A DNA stretch of 64,000 nt from Streptomyces sp. NBC_00358 (GCF_036099295.1 NZ_CP107976.1:7750001-7814000), one strand, 5' to 3'. Counted from the stretch's first letter, positions 1-9,100 are shown. Notes: a model not told the origin generated them from the sequence alone. Numbers and translations: made by a program.

Positions 1-1
1 G

Positions 2-1519
2 GACGCGAGCGCCGAGGACACCCTGCCGGCCGCGCTGCTGCGCACCGACGAGTACCTCACGCACCCCGTGTTCCACCAGCACCGCTCCGAGACGGCGATG
101 CTGCGCTATCTGCGCAGGCTCTCCGACCGCGACTACGCGCTCGACCGCGGCATGATCCCGCTGGGCTCCTGCACCATGAAGCTCAACGCGACCACCGAGA
201 TGGAGCCGGTCACCTGGCCCGAGTTCGGGCAGCTCCACCCGTTCGCGCCCAGCGAGCAGGCCGGCGGCTATCTGACGCTGATCCACGAGCTGGAGGACCA
301 GCTCGCCGAGGTCACCGGCTACGACAAGGTGTCGCTCCAGCCCAACGCCGGTTCGCAGGGCGAGCTGGCCGGTCTGCTGGCCGTCCGCGGCTATCACCGC
401 GCCAACGGCGACGAGCAGCGCACCATCTGCCTCATCCCGTCCTCCGCGCACGGCACCAACGCCGCCAGCGCCGTGATGGCCGGCATGAAGGTCGTCGTCG
501 TGAAGACGGCGGACGACGGCGAGATCGACGTCCAGGACCTGCGCGCCAAGATCGAGCAGTACCGCGACGAGCTGTCGGTGCTGATGATCACGTACCCCTC
601 GACGCACGGGGTGTTCGAGGAGCACGTCGCCGACATCTGCGCCCAGGTGCACGAGGCCGGCGGCCAGGTCTACGTCGACGGCGCCAACCTCAACGCCCTG
701 GTGGGCCTCGCCAAGCCGGGCCACTTCGGTGGCGACGTCTCGCACCTCAACCTGCACAAGACGTTCTGCATCCCGCACGGCGGCGGCGGTCCGGGCGTCG
801 GCCCGGTCGGTGTGCGCGCGCACCTGGCGCCGTACCTGCCGAACCACCCGCTGCAGCCCGAGGCCGGTCCCGAGACCGGTGTCGGCCCGATCTCGGCCGC
901 TCCCTGGGGCTCCGCGGGCATTCTGCCCATCTCCTGGTCGTACGTCCGGCTGATGGGCGGCGAGGGCCTCAAGCGCGCCACCCAGGTGGCCGTGCTCTCC
1001 GCCAACTACATCGCCAAGCGCCTGGAGCCGCACTACCCGGTGCTGTACACCGGTCCGGCCGGTCTGGTCGCGCACGAGTGCATCATCGACCTGCGCCCGC
1101 TCACCAAGGCGACCGGTGTCAGCGTCGACGACATCGCCAAGCGCCTCATCGACTACGGCTTCCACGCGCCGACGATGTCGTTCCCGGTGGCCGGCACGCT
1201 GATGATCGAACCGACCGAGTCCGAGGACCTGGGCGAGCTCGACCGGTTCTGCGACGCGATGATCGCGATCCGCGCGGAGATCGAGAAGGTCGGCTCCGGC
1301 GAGTGGGCGGTGGACGACAACCCGCTGCGGGGGGCGCCGCACACGGCCGCCGCGCTCGGCGGCGACTGGGAGCACCCCTACAGCCGTGAGGAGGCCGTCT
1401 TCCCGGCCGGTGTCTCGGCCGCCGACAAGTACTGGCCGCCGGTGCGCCGCATCGACCAGGCGTACGGCGACCGGAACCTCGTCTGCTCCTGCCCGCCGCT
1501 GGACGCCTACGAGGACTGA
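2..1519 (+). CDS. gcvP: Glycine dehydrogenase (decarboxylating), P-protein, 3' part
   Basis: P-protein of the glycine cleavage system: PLP-dependent decarboxylation of glycine with transfer of the aminomethyl group to lipoyl-GcvH, in the cytoplasm. The open frame enters from the left edge at base 2, so about 505 of the usual ~960 residues are present (C-terminal half). Visible hallmarks are GSCTMKLN early in the fragment and the PLP-lysine motif LHKTFCIPHGGGG, with the lysine codon at 758-760. The frame ends in LDAYED. A hairpin at 1574-1610 follows. The last 20-odd bases are repeated 35 bp downstream (separate entry). Family assignment is very secure; only the N-terminal half is outside the window. 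Confidence 0.98.
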   Translation, partial: DASAEDTLPAALLRTDEYLTHPVFHQHRSETAMLRYLRRLSDRDYALDRGMIPLGSCTMKLNATTEMEPVTWPEFGQLHPFAPSEQAGGYLTLIHELEDQLAEVTGYDKVSLQPNAGSQGELAGLLAVRGYHRANGDEQRTICLIPSSAHGTNAASAVMAGMKVVVVKTADDGEIDVQDLRAKIEQYRDELSVLMITYPSTHGVFEEHVADICAQVHEAGGQVYVDGANLNALVGLAKPGHFGGDVSHLNLHKTFCIPHGGGGPGVGPVGVRAHLAPYLPNHPLQPEAGPETGVGPISAAPWGSAGILPISWSYVRLMGGEGLKRATQVAVLSANYIAKRLEPHYPVLYTGPAGLVAHECIIDLRPLTKATGVSVDDIAKRLIDYGFHAPTMSFPVAGTLMIEPTESEDLGELDRFCDAMIAIRAEIEKVGSGEWAVDDNPLRGAPHTAAALGGDWEHPYSREEAVFPAGVSAADKYWPPVRRIDQAYGDRNLVCSCPPLDAYED

Positions 1520-1557
1520 TCAGCGCTCGGCACGTGGACGCCTACGGGGAGTGATCA
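1500..1557. repeat. Direct repeat of the gcvP 3' end including its stop
   Basis: The 23 bases at 1500-1522, which encode the last residues and TGA of gcvP, recur at 1535-1557 with two substitutions. The second copy would also end in an in-phase TGA. It lies outside the gene, before the terminator hairpin. Confidence 0.85.
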
Positions 1558-1573
1558 CCCTCGGTCATGCGTC

Positions 1574-1610
1574 GGGGCCGGTTCGGAGAGTACGTCTCCG
1601 GGCCGGCCCC
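1574..1610. terminator. Hairpin terminator between gcvP and the convergent DUF5999 gene
   Basis: GGGGCCGG at 1574-1581 pairs with CCGGCCCC at 1603-1610, and an inner GGAGA/TCTCC pair extends the stem. There is no long T-run, as is usual for Streptomyces. It sits between convergent genes and could serve both. Confidence 0.75.
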
Positions 1611-1654
1611 TCGTGTGTCTGGGCGGCCTGTGACGGCCGCCCGGGTCGTGCGGC

Positions 1655-1861
1655 TCAGGCGGCCGTCATCACCTGCGCGCCGCCCAGCGGGCGGTGCGGG
1701 GCGATGATCTGGCCGTCGGGCAGGAGCTCACCGGTGTCCTCGAAGAGCAGAACGCCGTTGCACAGCAGGCTCCATCCCTGCTCCGGGTGGTGCGCCGCGA
1801 GGCGGGCGGACTCCCGGTCGGCTGATTCGGCGGAAGGACACGGTGGCTGGTGCTGGCACAT
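1655..1861 (-). CDS. DUF5999 family small protein
   Basis: A 68-residue protein beginning MCQHQPPCPSAESADRE and containing HHPEQGWSLLCNGVLLFEDTG, which I recognise as the actinomycete DUF5999 family of unknown function. The Cys pair and His-rich start (C-Q-H-Q-P-P-C) suggest metal binding, but this is only inference. I chose the ATG at 1861 because the conserved block starts there and family members are about this long. A second in-frame ATG at 1933 has a better Shine-Dalgarno (GGGGGGCGG) and would add 24 residues, so the true start is uncertain. The gene converges on gcvP. Confidence 0.8.
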   Translation of the reverse strand: MCQHQPPCPSAESADRESARLAAHHPEQGWSLLCNGVLLFEDTGELLPDGQIIAPHRPLGGAQVMTAA

Positions 1862-2299
1862 GGATGGGATCTTTCGCTGGGTCGAGGTGTGAGTGATGGC
1901 TGTCGTGTCTGTCTTGCGGCTTGAGGTACTCATGGCCGCCCCCCGTTGATGTGTGGTCTGACCCCAGTGTTGCCCCACGGGCGCCAATCCGCAGGGATTT
2001 GAGGGCACCGCTTCTCACAGGTTGATGACGCATCACCCCTGCGGAGGGTTCACCCCAACTGCGTTGCCCTTTCGGGTGGTTCGACGTGGCCGAATGGGGC
2101 TAGTCCGGTCGGTCCGGGAGCGCGTTTCCCCTCGTACGAGCGCCATGAAGCCCTAACGAGCGAGTGGCGCTCGGGTTCGGTGGAAGCGGCGTGCCCCGCG
2201 GCCGGGTTGCGGCTGCGGGGCACGGACGTGGGGTCTTGGAGACGGGCTACGGAGGCCGGTTCGGACGGGGGGCCCGGAGGCGAGCGAGGGCGCCGGGGC
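1862..2299. other. Gene-poor stretch upstream of the DUF5999 gene
   Basis: Holds the promoter region of the minus-strand DUF5999 gene and, at 2191-2223, a hairpin that lies 3' of the next minus-strand gene. I see no convincing coding region here. Confidence 0.5.
2191..2223 (-). terminator. Putative terminator of the hypothetical gene at 2300-2884
   Basis: GTGCCCCGC at 2191-2199 pairs perfectly with GCGGGGCAC at 2215-2223 across a 15-base loop. It lies about 75 bp beyond the stop codon of the minus-strand gene. Confidence 0.55.
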
Positions 2300-2884
2300 T
2301 CAGGCGGGCGAACTGAGCAGGGGGGCCGGGGTGACGCGATGGGTGAGGACCGGCAGCAGTTCGGCGACGCGGTACGGACGGTGCGCGGCGATGCCGGGCG
2401 GGGCGGGCGCCAGCGGGACCAGGAGATCGGTGGCGGCCGGATGGCCGGTGGCGCCGTCCGCGGTGCAGTCGCCGTGCAGCCAGAGGGTCAGCATGTACAG
2501 CTCAGGTACGGACAACAGGCGTGCTTGGTAGGGCTGTTGCATGGTCTCGGCCTGCCGCAGCGCGCGTTCCGTCGCGGCGATGTAGGGACCCTCGAAGAAG
2601 CGCGAGAAGGCCCAGCCGTCCGGGGTCAGCACGGTGTCGGCCGCGGCCACGGCACGGTCGCCGCAACGGATCAGGAAACGCCACCCGGCGAGCCGGGTGG
2701 CGGAGGCGCCCGCGGGAGTGATGCGATCCAGGACGTGGACGGGGAGCGGGAGTTCGGGGGTGGCGGGTCCCTGTGCCAGGCGCAGGGACGGGGTGCGGGC
2801 TTCGCGGACAGCGGTGGGGGAACCGAGTGCCGTGACAACGGTGCGCAGGGCGGGCGCGGGAGCCGGGGGTACGTGCAGCGGCAT
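2300..2884 (-). CDS. Conserved hypothetical protein
   Basis: A 194-residue soluble protein without signal peptide or membrane segment. The N-terminus is Pro/Ala-rich (MPLHVPPAPAPALRTVV). The core around WRFLIRCGDRAVAAADT and GWAFSRFFEGPYIAATERAL looks folded, with an alpha-helical stretch before LYMLTLWLHGD. I do not recognise a domain. Codon use is typical of the neighbours (high GC3), so it is likely a real gene. A GAGAGGCGACC stretch upstream of ATG 2884 can serve as ribosome binding site. It is divergent from the glutamate-cysteine ligase gene, with a 540-bp gap between them. Confidence 0.7.
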   Translation of the reverse strand: MPLHVPPAPAPALRTVVTALGSPTAVREARTPSLRLAQGPATPELPLPVHVLDRITPAGASATRLAGWRFLIRCGDRAVAAADTVLTPDGWAFSRFFEGPYIAATERALRQAETMQQPYQARLLSVPELYMLTLWLHGDCTADGATGHPAATDLLVPLAPAPPGIAAHRPYRVAELLPVLTHRVTPAPLLSSPA

Positions 2885-3424
2885 GGTGGGTCGCCTCTCA
2901 TTCGACAGGCACAGTGGCGCGAGGGCGGGGGCGGACGGCGCTGTCAGCTCTCGGGTCAGAGGGGCGAGGGGTCTGGATCTGCCGACAGGGTGTCGCCTGC
3001 CGTCGTCACCGTGACGACAGGACCTAGGACCGCGAGCGCCAACTCTCTGCCTCGGTAGCGGAGTTTATACGACGCGTGTTCAGGCGTTGTTTCGTCTAGT
3101 CGTTCCGAATACGAAGAACAAGGCGCTATTCGGTCGATGAAACGAGAGGTTCATCCCGATTCTGCGCGGTCGAACCGCGGTGACCTCGGAATACTCCGCC
3201 GGAGCGGTCGGCCGATTCTCGTCGGCGTTTTTCACGAGATCATGTCGGGCGGTAAACTTGCTGAATGCTCCATGCCCGGTGAATGTGCCCGGGGCCGGTT
3301 TCCAGCGTAGCGGTCGAAGAGCGCGTGCGGGACGTTATGGATCGCGTTGCCTGGGCATCATCCACCGTGACCCGGGACGCCAGGGCCGGAGCGTCGGCCT
3401 GCCCATCCGAGGAGGGACACTTCG
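2885..3424. other. 540-bp intergenic region between divergent genes
   Basis: No convincing gene. The central part (about 3060-3270) is distinctly less GC-rich than its surroundings, which fits a regulatory region. It includes an imperfect dyad GTTC/GAAC at about 3106-3120. The last 15 bases carry the strong GAGGAGGG ribosome binding site of the downstream ligase gene. Confidence 0.5.
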
Positions 3425-4942
3425 ATGGGGGAGAAGGTCGTGGCAGGAACGTTTGGCCTGTCCGATCGGCAGCGCTACCGCGACAAGCTCCGCCAGTGTC
3501 TGACGGGGCTGGAGCGACTGCTGGAGGAGAAGCGGTTCGACCGCCCGAAGAATCTGATGGGGCTGGAGATCGAATTGAATCTCGCCGGACCCGACGGCAT
3601 GCCCAGAATGATGAATGGGCAAGTACTCGAAAGGATTGCGAGCCGCGACTTCCAAACAGAACTCGCCATGTTCAACCTGGAAGTCAACATAGCCCCACAC
3701 CGCTTGGGCGGCCGGGTATTCGACCGGCTCGCCGAGGAGATCCGCACCTCGCTCGCCTACGCGCATCGGAAAGCCAGCGAGGTCGACGCCGGGATCGTGA
3801 TGATCGGCATTCTGCCGACGCTCGGACAGGGCGATCTGGTGTCCTCGAATCTGTCGGACGTCGACCGCTACACCCTTCTCAACGACCAGATAGTGGCCGC
3901 GCGCGGAGAGGACTTCGCGCTCGACATCGACGGTGTGGAGCGTCTGGTCTGCCGGTCCGGATCCATCGCGCCCGAAGCCGCGTGCACCTCCGTCCAGTTG
4001 CACCTGCAGGTCACGCCGGACCGGTTCGCGGACGTGTGGAACGCGGCGCAGGCGGTCGCCGCCCCGCAGGTCGCGGTCGGGGCCAACTCGCCCTTCCTGT
4101 TCGGGCGCGAGCTGTGGCGGGAGTCGAGGCCCCCGCTCTTCCAGCAGTCCACCGACACCCGGCCGCCGGAGCTGCAGGCGCAGGGAGTCCGGCCGCGCAC
4201 CTGGTTCGGCGAGCGCTGGATCTCCTCGGCGTACGACCTCTTCGAGGAGAACGTGCGGTTCTTCCCGCCCCTGCTGCCCATCTGCGACGAGGAGGATCCA
4301 CTCGGTGTCCTCGACGCGGGAGGCGTGCCCAAGCTCGCCGAACTGGTGCTGCACAACGGCACGGTGTACCGCTGGAACCGGCCGGTCTTCGGCATCGCCG
4401 ACGGCGTTCCGCATCTGCGTGTCGAGAACCGGGTGCTGCCGGCCGGCCCGACCGTCACCGATGTCATCGCCAACGCCGCCTTCTACTACGGGCTGATCCG
4501 GGCGCTCGCCGAGGAGCCGCGCCCCGTCTGGACGCGGCTGCCCTTCGAGGCCGCCGCCGCCAACTTCGACGCGGCCTGCCGGCACGGCATCGACGCACGC
4601 CTGGAGTGGCCCCGGCGCGGTCGCTACGGCGGGACCACGCAGGTGGACGCGGCGAACCTGATCCGCGACGAGCTGCTGCCGCTCGCCTACGCCGGACTGG
4701 ACGCGTGGGGTGTCGAGCCCGCGGACCGGGATCTCTACCTCGGCGTGATCGAGGACCGGTGCCGACTGCGCGTCAACGGCGCGACCTGGCAGGCGGCCAC
4801 CTTCCACCGGGCACTGGAGAAGGGCTTCGGCCGGGAGGCCGCGCTGGCCGCGACGACGAGGCGCTACGGCGAGCTGATGCACCTCGGGGAGCCGGTGCAC
4901 ACCTGGCCGGTGGGACTGCCGGAACCGGTTCCGCTGGGGTGA
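3425..4942 (+). CDS. Glutamate-cysteine ligase family protein (GCS2 fold)
   Basis: A 505-residue ATP-grasp-like carboxylate-amine ligase of the GCS2 family, probably joining glutamate and an amine such as cysteine in low-molecular-weight thiol metabolism. The substrate is not certain. The motif LMGLEIELNLAGPDG near residues 42-56 matches the GCS2 metal/ATP-binding start. NLEVNIAPHRL and TSVQLHLQV follow, and the C-terminal half contains WNRPVFG, LRVENRVLPAGPT and AFYYGLIRAL. Actinobacteria make mycothiol or ergothioneine rather than glutathione; EgtA is the best-known relative, but this longer form may differ in substrate. ATG 3425 follows GAGGAGGG at a good distance. A bidirectional terminator lies downstream. 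Confidence 0.85.
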   Translation: MGEKVVAGTFGLSDRQRYRDKLRQCLTGLERLLEEKRFDRPKNLMGLEIELNLAGPDGMPRMMNGQVLERIASRDFQTELAMFNLEVNIAPHRLGGRVFDRLAEEIRTSLAYAHRKASEVDAGIVMIGILPTLGQGDLVSSNLSDVDRYTLLNDQIVAARGEDFALDIDGVERLVCRSGSIAPEAACTSVQLHLQVTPDRFADVWNAAQAVAAPQVAVGANSPFLFGRELWRESRPPLFQQSTDTRPPELQAQGVRPRTWFGERWISSAYDLFEENVRFFPPLLPICDEEDPLGVLDAGGVPKLAELVLHNGTVYRWNRPVFGIADGVPHLRVENRVLPAGPTVTDVIANAAFYYGLIRALAEEPRPVWTRLPFEAAAANFDAACRHGIDARLEWPRRGRYGGTTQVDAANLIRDELLPLAYAGLDAWGVEPADRDLYLGVIEDRCRLRVNGATWQAATFHRALEKGFGREAALAATTRRYGELMHLGEPVHTWPVGLPEPVPLG

Positions 4943-5107
4943 GGTGACGTGGGAGCGTCCGGGGGCGGTACTGGGTACCGGGCGACGGCTCTTGGCCGTG
5001 TCCGCCGGGACCTGGCCGCCGATTCCCGCGCCGTGCCCACTGGTGCCGTGCCGTGCCCTGCCCGCGCTGCGCTGCCGTGTGCCCGTGGTGTCCCGCGGGT
5101 GACTGCT

Positions 5108-5139
5108 CCGCGGTGGCGGGTGTCCGCCGGCCACCGCGG
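5108..5139. terminator. Bidirectional hairpin between convergent genes
   Basis: CCGCGGTGGC (5108-5117) pairs perfectly with GCCACCGCGG (5130-5139) around a 12-base loop. It lies between the ends of the ligase (4942) and the VWA protein (5170). Confidence 0.7.
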
Positions 5140-5169
5140 GAGCGGGCGCGGTGCGCGGTCGGGTGGCGG

Positions 5170-6939
5170 TCAGTTCGGAGTTACCGTGCCCGCGGCCGTG
5201 ATGGCCCTGAGCATCGCCGCGTGGATCTGTGACGGCTCGTTGACCCGCTGGCCGGAGCCGCCGGTCGCCCGCGCGATCTGATCGACCTCCCGCTGATCGC
5301 TGTCGGGCCCCACCGCGATGGCGATCAGCGGCACCGGGCGTTCCGGGTCGGCCAGCTTCTGCAGCTCGGTGACGAGATCCGACCGGGAGATGCTGCCGGG
5401 GTCCTGGTTGACTCCGTCCGTGAGGACGACCAGCGCGTTGAACCGGCCCTTCGCGTAGGAGGCGACGGCCGCCTTGTACGCGGCGAGGGTGGTGTCGTAC
5501 AGCCCGGTCGCTCCGTGCGGGACCGGCTTCAGGGAGCGGAACGCCGAGGCCAGTTTCTCGCGCTGGGTGCGGGTTCCCTTGACGTCGCCGAGCCGCTCGG
5601 TCGGCACGAGGACGCGGTAGTCCTTGTGGCCGTCGAGTTTCGTGGAGAACTTCCACAGGCCGATCTCGTCCTCGGAGGTGAACGTGGCGAGCGCCTGGAG
5701 CAGCGACTCCTTGGTGACGTCCATACGGGACCGGTGGCCGCCCGGCAGTGGCTCGGCCATCGAGGAGGAGGCGTCGACGACCGTGGTGATCCGGGCGCTC
5801 TCCATCGTGATCGTCCACATCCCGAGGGCCTCCTGGAGCACGTCCTTCGACGAGGGTTCGGCCAGGAGGTGCGCGTACGGCTGCGGATATCTCCCGCCCG
5901 CCTCGGTGACCAGCGTGTCCGACGGGCTCTCCGCGTCCGTGCGGAAACCGGACTTCCGCAGGAACTGCCGGGGCGCCGCCTCTGCGAGCAACGTCATGAA
6001 CCGCAGGGCCGCACGGCTCTCGTCCGTGCTCAGGTCCGACTCGTCGACCAGGGTGTACGGGTAGTCGAGGAGGGGCGCGCCGTCCGTGGGATAGAAGAGG
6101 TCGAGGTCGTCGTCGCCGTCCGCCGCGGTGTTGTGGGCGAACGCCGCCTGTTCGGAGAGGATCAGCGCCTGATTGCGCCGGGAGTCGCTCCGCGCGGGGC
6201 CCGAGGAGTCGCGGGGCAGGCTGTCCAGGAGCTTGGCGTCGTCGTCGGACGTGTGCCGGGCGAGGGTCTTGACCATCGCGGCGGCCTGGACGTCGCCGCC
6301 CTTGACCCGGGAGGCGGCCGCGCTGAGCCGGGCGAGTGCGAGCAGCCCCGTCGAGCTGCGGGCGGGATCGGTCGCTCCCAGACTGAGCCCCTTGTCCCGC
6401 AGGGCCGTCCCGGCCAACTCGGTCCAGCTGTACGTCTTCGTGGGCCAGCCCAGCACTCTGGCGGCCGAGGGGACCATGGCGACGCCGACCGGTGAGGAGG
6501 CGACGTTGCCCAGGCTGGTGACCTGTGTGGCGGCGCTGGTCCCGGTGACCCGCTGGACCCATGCGTCGGAGTCCGGCACCCAGACCTGCGCTTCGGACTT
6601 CTTGCCCGAGCGGAGCGCGTCGGCGACCTCGTAGGACTCGCGGGCGCTCACACTGACGTCGAGGCAGCGGCCGTCGGCGGTGACGTTCTTCGCCCGGGCG
6701 TCCGCGGCGGCGGCCCTGAGCGCGGGCGCGATGTCCGGCGAGGCGGTCACCGCTATGTGCACGGCGTCGTCCCGGCAGGAACCCCCGAGGGAGAACAGGC
6801 TTCCGTGGAGGGCGGCGGCCGTCCCCCCGGCGACGGTGACGACGAGAGCCGTCGCGAGGGCCACATTGCGGCGGCGTGCGCGGATCCGGGGGTCGGCGGT
6901 GCCCGCCCGGTCCGCGTCGGGCAAGCTGTGACGTCCCAT
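5170..6939 (-). CDS. Membrane-anchored substrate-binding and von Willebrand factor A protein
   Basis: A 589-residue protein with a short cytoplasmic Arg-rich start and one membrane segment at about residues 25-48, so the bulk is extracytoplasmic. Residues ~55-370 resemble an extracellular solute-binding fold, including SEAQVWVPDSDAWV. Residues ~383-575 form a VWA domain with an intact MIDAS DASSS at 389-393 and VVLTDGVNQD further on. The two-domain layout is common in actinobacterial surface proteins. Its ligand is unknown; metal-dependent protein or surface adhesion is an inference from the VWA domain. It is divergent from the CPBP protein gene. Confidence 0.85.
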   Translation of the reverse strand: MGRHSLPDADRAGTADPRIRARRRNVALATALVVTVAGGTAAALHGSLFSLGGSCRDDAVHIAVTASPDIAPALRAAAADARAKNVTADGRCLDVSVSARESYEVADALRSGKKSEAQVWVPDSDAWVQRVTGTSAATQVTSLGNVASSPVGVAMVPSAARVLGWPTKTYSWTELAGTALRDKGLSLGATDPARSSTGLLALARLSAAASRVKGGDVQAAAMVKTLARHTSDDDAKLLDSLPRDSSGPARSDSRRNQALILSEQAAFAHNTAADGDDDLDLFYPTDGAPLLDYPYTLVDESDLSTDESRAALRFMTLLAEAAPRQFLRKSGFRTDAESPSDTLVTEAGGRYPQPYAHLLAEPSSKDVLQEALGMWTITMESARITTVVDASSSMAEPLPGGHRSRMDVTKESLLQALATFTSEDEIGLWKFSTKLDGHKDYRVLVPTERLGDVKGTRTQREKLASAFRSLKPVPHGATGLYDTTLAAYKAAVASYAKGRFNALVVLTDGVNQDPGSISRSDLVTELQKLADPERPVPLIAIAVGPDSDQREVDQIARATGGSGQRVNEPSQIHAAMLRAITAAGTVTPN

Positions 6940-7122
6940 GACGGTGAGGTCCCTCCCAGATGAGCCTGAGCCGTGAGACAGCCGCAGAGCAGGCGAGGGG
7001 AAGTACGCCCCATATGGCGCCCGTCCCCCGACGGCCTGTCGCGCATGATCTTCGTAACTTCTTTCGAGACCCTAGCGGGGCGAAGATGGGGATGCGGCGG
7101 GATTACCCAACTGGAGGCGGGA

Positions 7123-7923
7123 GTGCACGTGGAGGCGGGATCGGTGGCCGATTCCTTTCCTGAGGAGAGGCTGACCCGACGGATTCTCCGGGACGAGACG
7201 CTGCTCGTTCTGGCGTTGTCGCTCGGCGCGAGCGGAGTGTCCGCGCTGATCAGTTTTGTCGGGTCGGTCACGAAACCGGGGGGTCTCAAGGACCAGGCGG
7301 CCACCCTCAACGCCTCGGCGGCGCCCGGCCGGCCCTGGCTGGACCTGGCCTGGCAGCTCTTCGGTATCGCGTCGGCTCTGGTGCCGGTCGCGCTCGTCGC
7401 GCACTTGCTGATGCGTGAGGGGCGGGGGATGCGTGTGATCGGTTTCGACCGTACGCGTCCCTGGCCGGACCTCGGGCGCGGTGCCATGGTCGCGGCCGTG
7501 ATCGGCAGTACGGGAATCGCCTTCTATCTGGCGGCGCGTGGGTTCGGCGCCAACCTCACGGTGGTGCCCGAGGCGCTGCCGGACGTTTGGTGGAAGTTCC
7601 CTGTGCTCATCCTCTCGGCCGTGCAGAACGCCGTCCTGGAGGAGGTCATCGTCGTCGGGTATCTGCTGCGCAGGCTGGGGCAGTTGGGCTGGACGCCGGG
7701 GACCGCGCTGGTGGCGAGTGCGGTGCTGCGCGGCTCGTACCACCTCTACCAGGGCATCGGCGGGTTCGTCGGCAACATGGTGATGGGCGTGGTCTTCGTC
7801 TATCTGTACCGGCGCTGGGGCCGTGTCGGACCGCTCGTGGTCGCGCACTCGCTGCTCGACATCGGTGCGTTCGTTGGGTACGCGCTGCTGGCGGGGAAGG
7901 TCGGCTGGCTCCCGACGGCGTGA
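7123..7923 (+). CDS. CPBP-family intramembrane protease-like protein
   Basis: A 266-residue polytopic membrane protein with about seven hydrophobic segments, of the CPBP (CAAX protease/bacteriocin-processing, ABI) family. Motif 1 reads EEVIVVGYLLRRL: the two glutamates are present but the usual following Arg is not. The second motif RGSYHLYQG keeps its His, and the third motif appears as HSLLD. I start at GTG 7123 because GGAGG at 7113-7117 precedes it by five bases. Longer in-frame starts would include the promoter region of the divergent VWA gene. Members process proteins or peptides in the membrane; the substrate here is unknown. Confidence 0.85.
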   Translation: MHVEAGSVADSFPEERLTRRILRDETLLVLALSLGASGVSALISFVGSVTKPGGLKDQAATLNASAAPGRPWLDLAWQLFGIASALVPVALVAHLLMREGRGMRVIGFDRTRPWPDLGRGAMVAAVIGSTGIAFYLAARGFGANLTVVPEALPDVWWKFPVLILSAVQNAVLEEVIVVGYLLRRLGQLGWTPGTALVASAVLRGSYHLYQGIGGFVGNMVMGVVFVYLYRRWGRVGPLVVAHSLLDIGAFVGYALLAGKVGWLPTA

Positions 7924-7932
7924 GGGGCGACT

Positions 7933-7992
7933 CCGGCCGCCGATCGGCGGCCGGCTGATCCCGAAGGGGCGTACGGCCGTTTCGTACGCCCC
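7933..7992. terminator. Double hairpin terminator between convergent genes
   Basis: A perfect 22-bp palindrome at 7933-7954 is followed by a second hairpin, GGGGCGTACG (7966-7975) with CGTACGCCCC (7983-7992) and then TTT. It lies between the CPBP gene and the convergent phzF-like gene. Confidence 0.85.
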
Positions 7993-8025
7993 TTTCGTGT
8001 ACCGCCGAGCCGGTCCCGTGTGCTG

Positions 8026-8835
8026 TTACGCCAGCAGCTCGCCGTCGATGACCGTGACCGCGTGCCCCGAGAGGAGGGTGCGGTCGCCACGCACCTCGGT
8101 GCGGACCAGGCCGGAGCGCGGGGAGGCCTGCAGGCCTGTGAGAGCGGCGCGGCCGAGGCGTTCTGACCAGAAGGGCGCGAGCGCCGTGTGAGCGCTGCCG
8201 GTCACCGGGTCCTCGTCGATGCCGACGTTCGGGAAGAAGCAGCGGGAGACGAAGTCGTAGCCCCTGGAGGGGTCTTCGGCGCGGGCGGTGGCGATAATGC
8301 CCCGCTCGGAGTACCGGGCGAGAGCCTTGTGGTCCGGGGTGAGGCCGCGGACCGTCTTCTCGTCGGCGACCTCGACGAGCAGGTCACCGGTGTTCGGGCC
8401 GGTGTCGAGGGTGCGGAGCGGCTCGGCGCCGAGCGCCTCGGCGACACCGTCCGGTGTCTCGACCGGGGTGAGGGGTGCGGTCGGGAAGTCGAGGGTGATC
8501 GAGCCGTCGGCGGCGGGGGTGGCCATGAGGACGCCACTGCGGGTGGCGAAGCGGACGGGGCCCCGGTGGGCGCCGGTGGTGTGCAGGACGTGCGCTGCGG
8601 CGAGGGTCGCGTGTCCGCACAGGGCGACCTCGGTGGCGGGGGTGAACCAGCGCAGGGCCCAGTCGGCCTCGCCGCCTTCGGGAAGGCGGTGGGTGAACGC
8701 CGTCTCCGCGTGGTTGACCTCGAGGGCCACCTGCTGGAGCCAGGCCTCGTCCGGGAACGAGTCGAGGACGAGGACCCCTGCCGGGTTGCCGGCGAAGGGG
8801 CGGTCGGTGAAGGCGTCGACGATACGAATGCGCAT
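8026..8835 (-). CDS. PhzF family isomerase-like protein
   Basis: A 269-residue protein of the PhzF/diaminopimelate-epimerase-like fold. Recognisable blocks are DAFTDRPFAGNPAGV at the N-terminus, the catalytic-acid region VNHAETAF with Glu44, ALCGHATLAAAHVL, and near the end DPVTGSAHTAL. PhzF itself isomerises dihydro-hydroxyanthranilate, but most genomic members such as this lone copy have unknown substrates, and no phenazine genes are nearby. ATG 8835 lies six bases after a TAGCTT -10-like box (8842-8847), so the message may be leaderless. It converges on the CPBP gene. Confidence 0.92.
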   Translation of the reverse strand: MRIRIVDAFTDRPFAGNPAGVLVLDSFPDEAWLQQVALEVNHAETAFTHRLPEGGEADWALRWFTPATEVALCGHATLAAAHVLHTTGAHRGPVRFATRSGVLMATPAADGSITLDFPTAPLTPVETPDGVAEALGAEPLRTLDTGPNTGDLLVEVADEKTVRGLTPDHKALARYSERGIIATARAEDPSRGYDFVSRCFFPNVGIDEDPVTGSAHTALAPFWSERLGRAALTGLQASPRSGLVRTEVRGDRTLLSGHAVTVIDGELLA

Positions 8836-8921
8836 ATCCCGAAGCTAGCGGTCCCGGGAAGCCACTCGCCAAGGCCAATCCGGCGGATCTGGCCCCTTGT
8901 CGATGCGGGCGGGCCTCATGG

Positions 8922-8979
8922 ACCGGCGTCTCGCCCCGCACGCGTCTCACACCGGCGTCTCGCCCCGCACGCGTCTCGC
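8922..8979. repeat. Two tandem 29-bp copies
   Basis: The 29-base unit beginning ACCGGCGTCTCGCCCCGCAC occupies 8922-8950 and 8951-8979 with one difference, and a third copy starts but stops after seven bases. Non-coding stretch upstream of phzF. Confidence 0.85.
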
Positions 8980-9010
8980 ACCGGCGGGCGGCTCGCGCAC
9001 CACCGCCACG

Positions 9011-9100
9011 CGAGCCACCGATCCCGCACGTGCCACCGGTCCCGCACGTGCCACCGGTCCCGCACGTGCCACCGGTCGCGCCCGAGCCACCGGTACCCCG
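9011..9100. repeat. Five-copy 18-bp tandem repeat
   Basis: Units of CGTGCCACCGGTCCCGCA run at 9011, 9029, 9047, 9065 and 9083. The middle two are identical and the outer ones degenerate. There is no gene here: 8836-9421 holds only repeats. Confidence 0.9.

Noticed and set aside
3335..6562. Open reading frame of over 1000 codons on the minus strand
   Set aside because: It runs antisense through the glutamate-cysteine ligase and in another frame through the VWA gene; low-complexity Arg/Gly/Pro/Ala composition with no motif. A shadow of high GC.
8026..8835. Phenazine biosynthetic cluster
   Set aside because: Only a PhzF homologue is present; no other phz genes.
9011..9100. CRISPR-like or iteron array
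   Set aside because: 18-bp units are directly tandem without spacers; no replication gene nearby.
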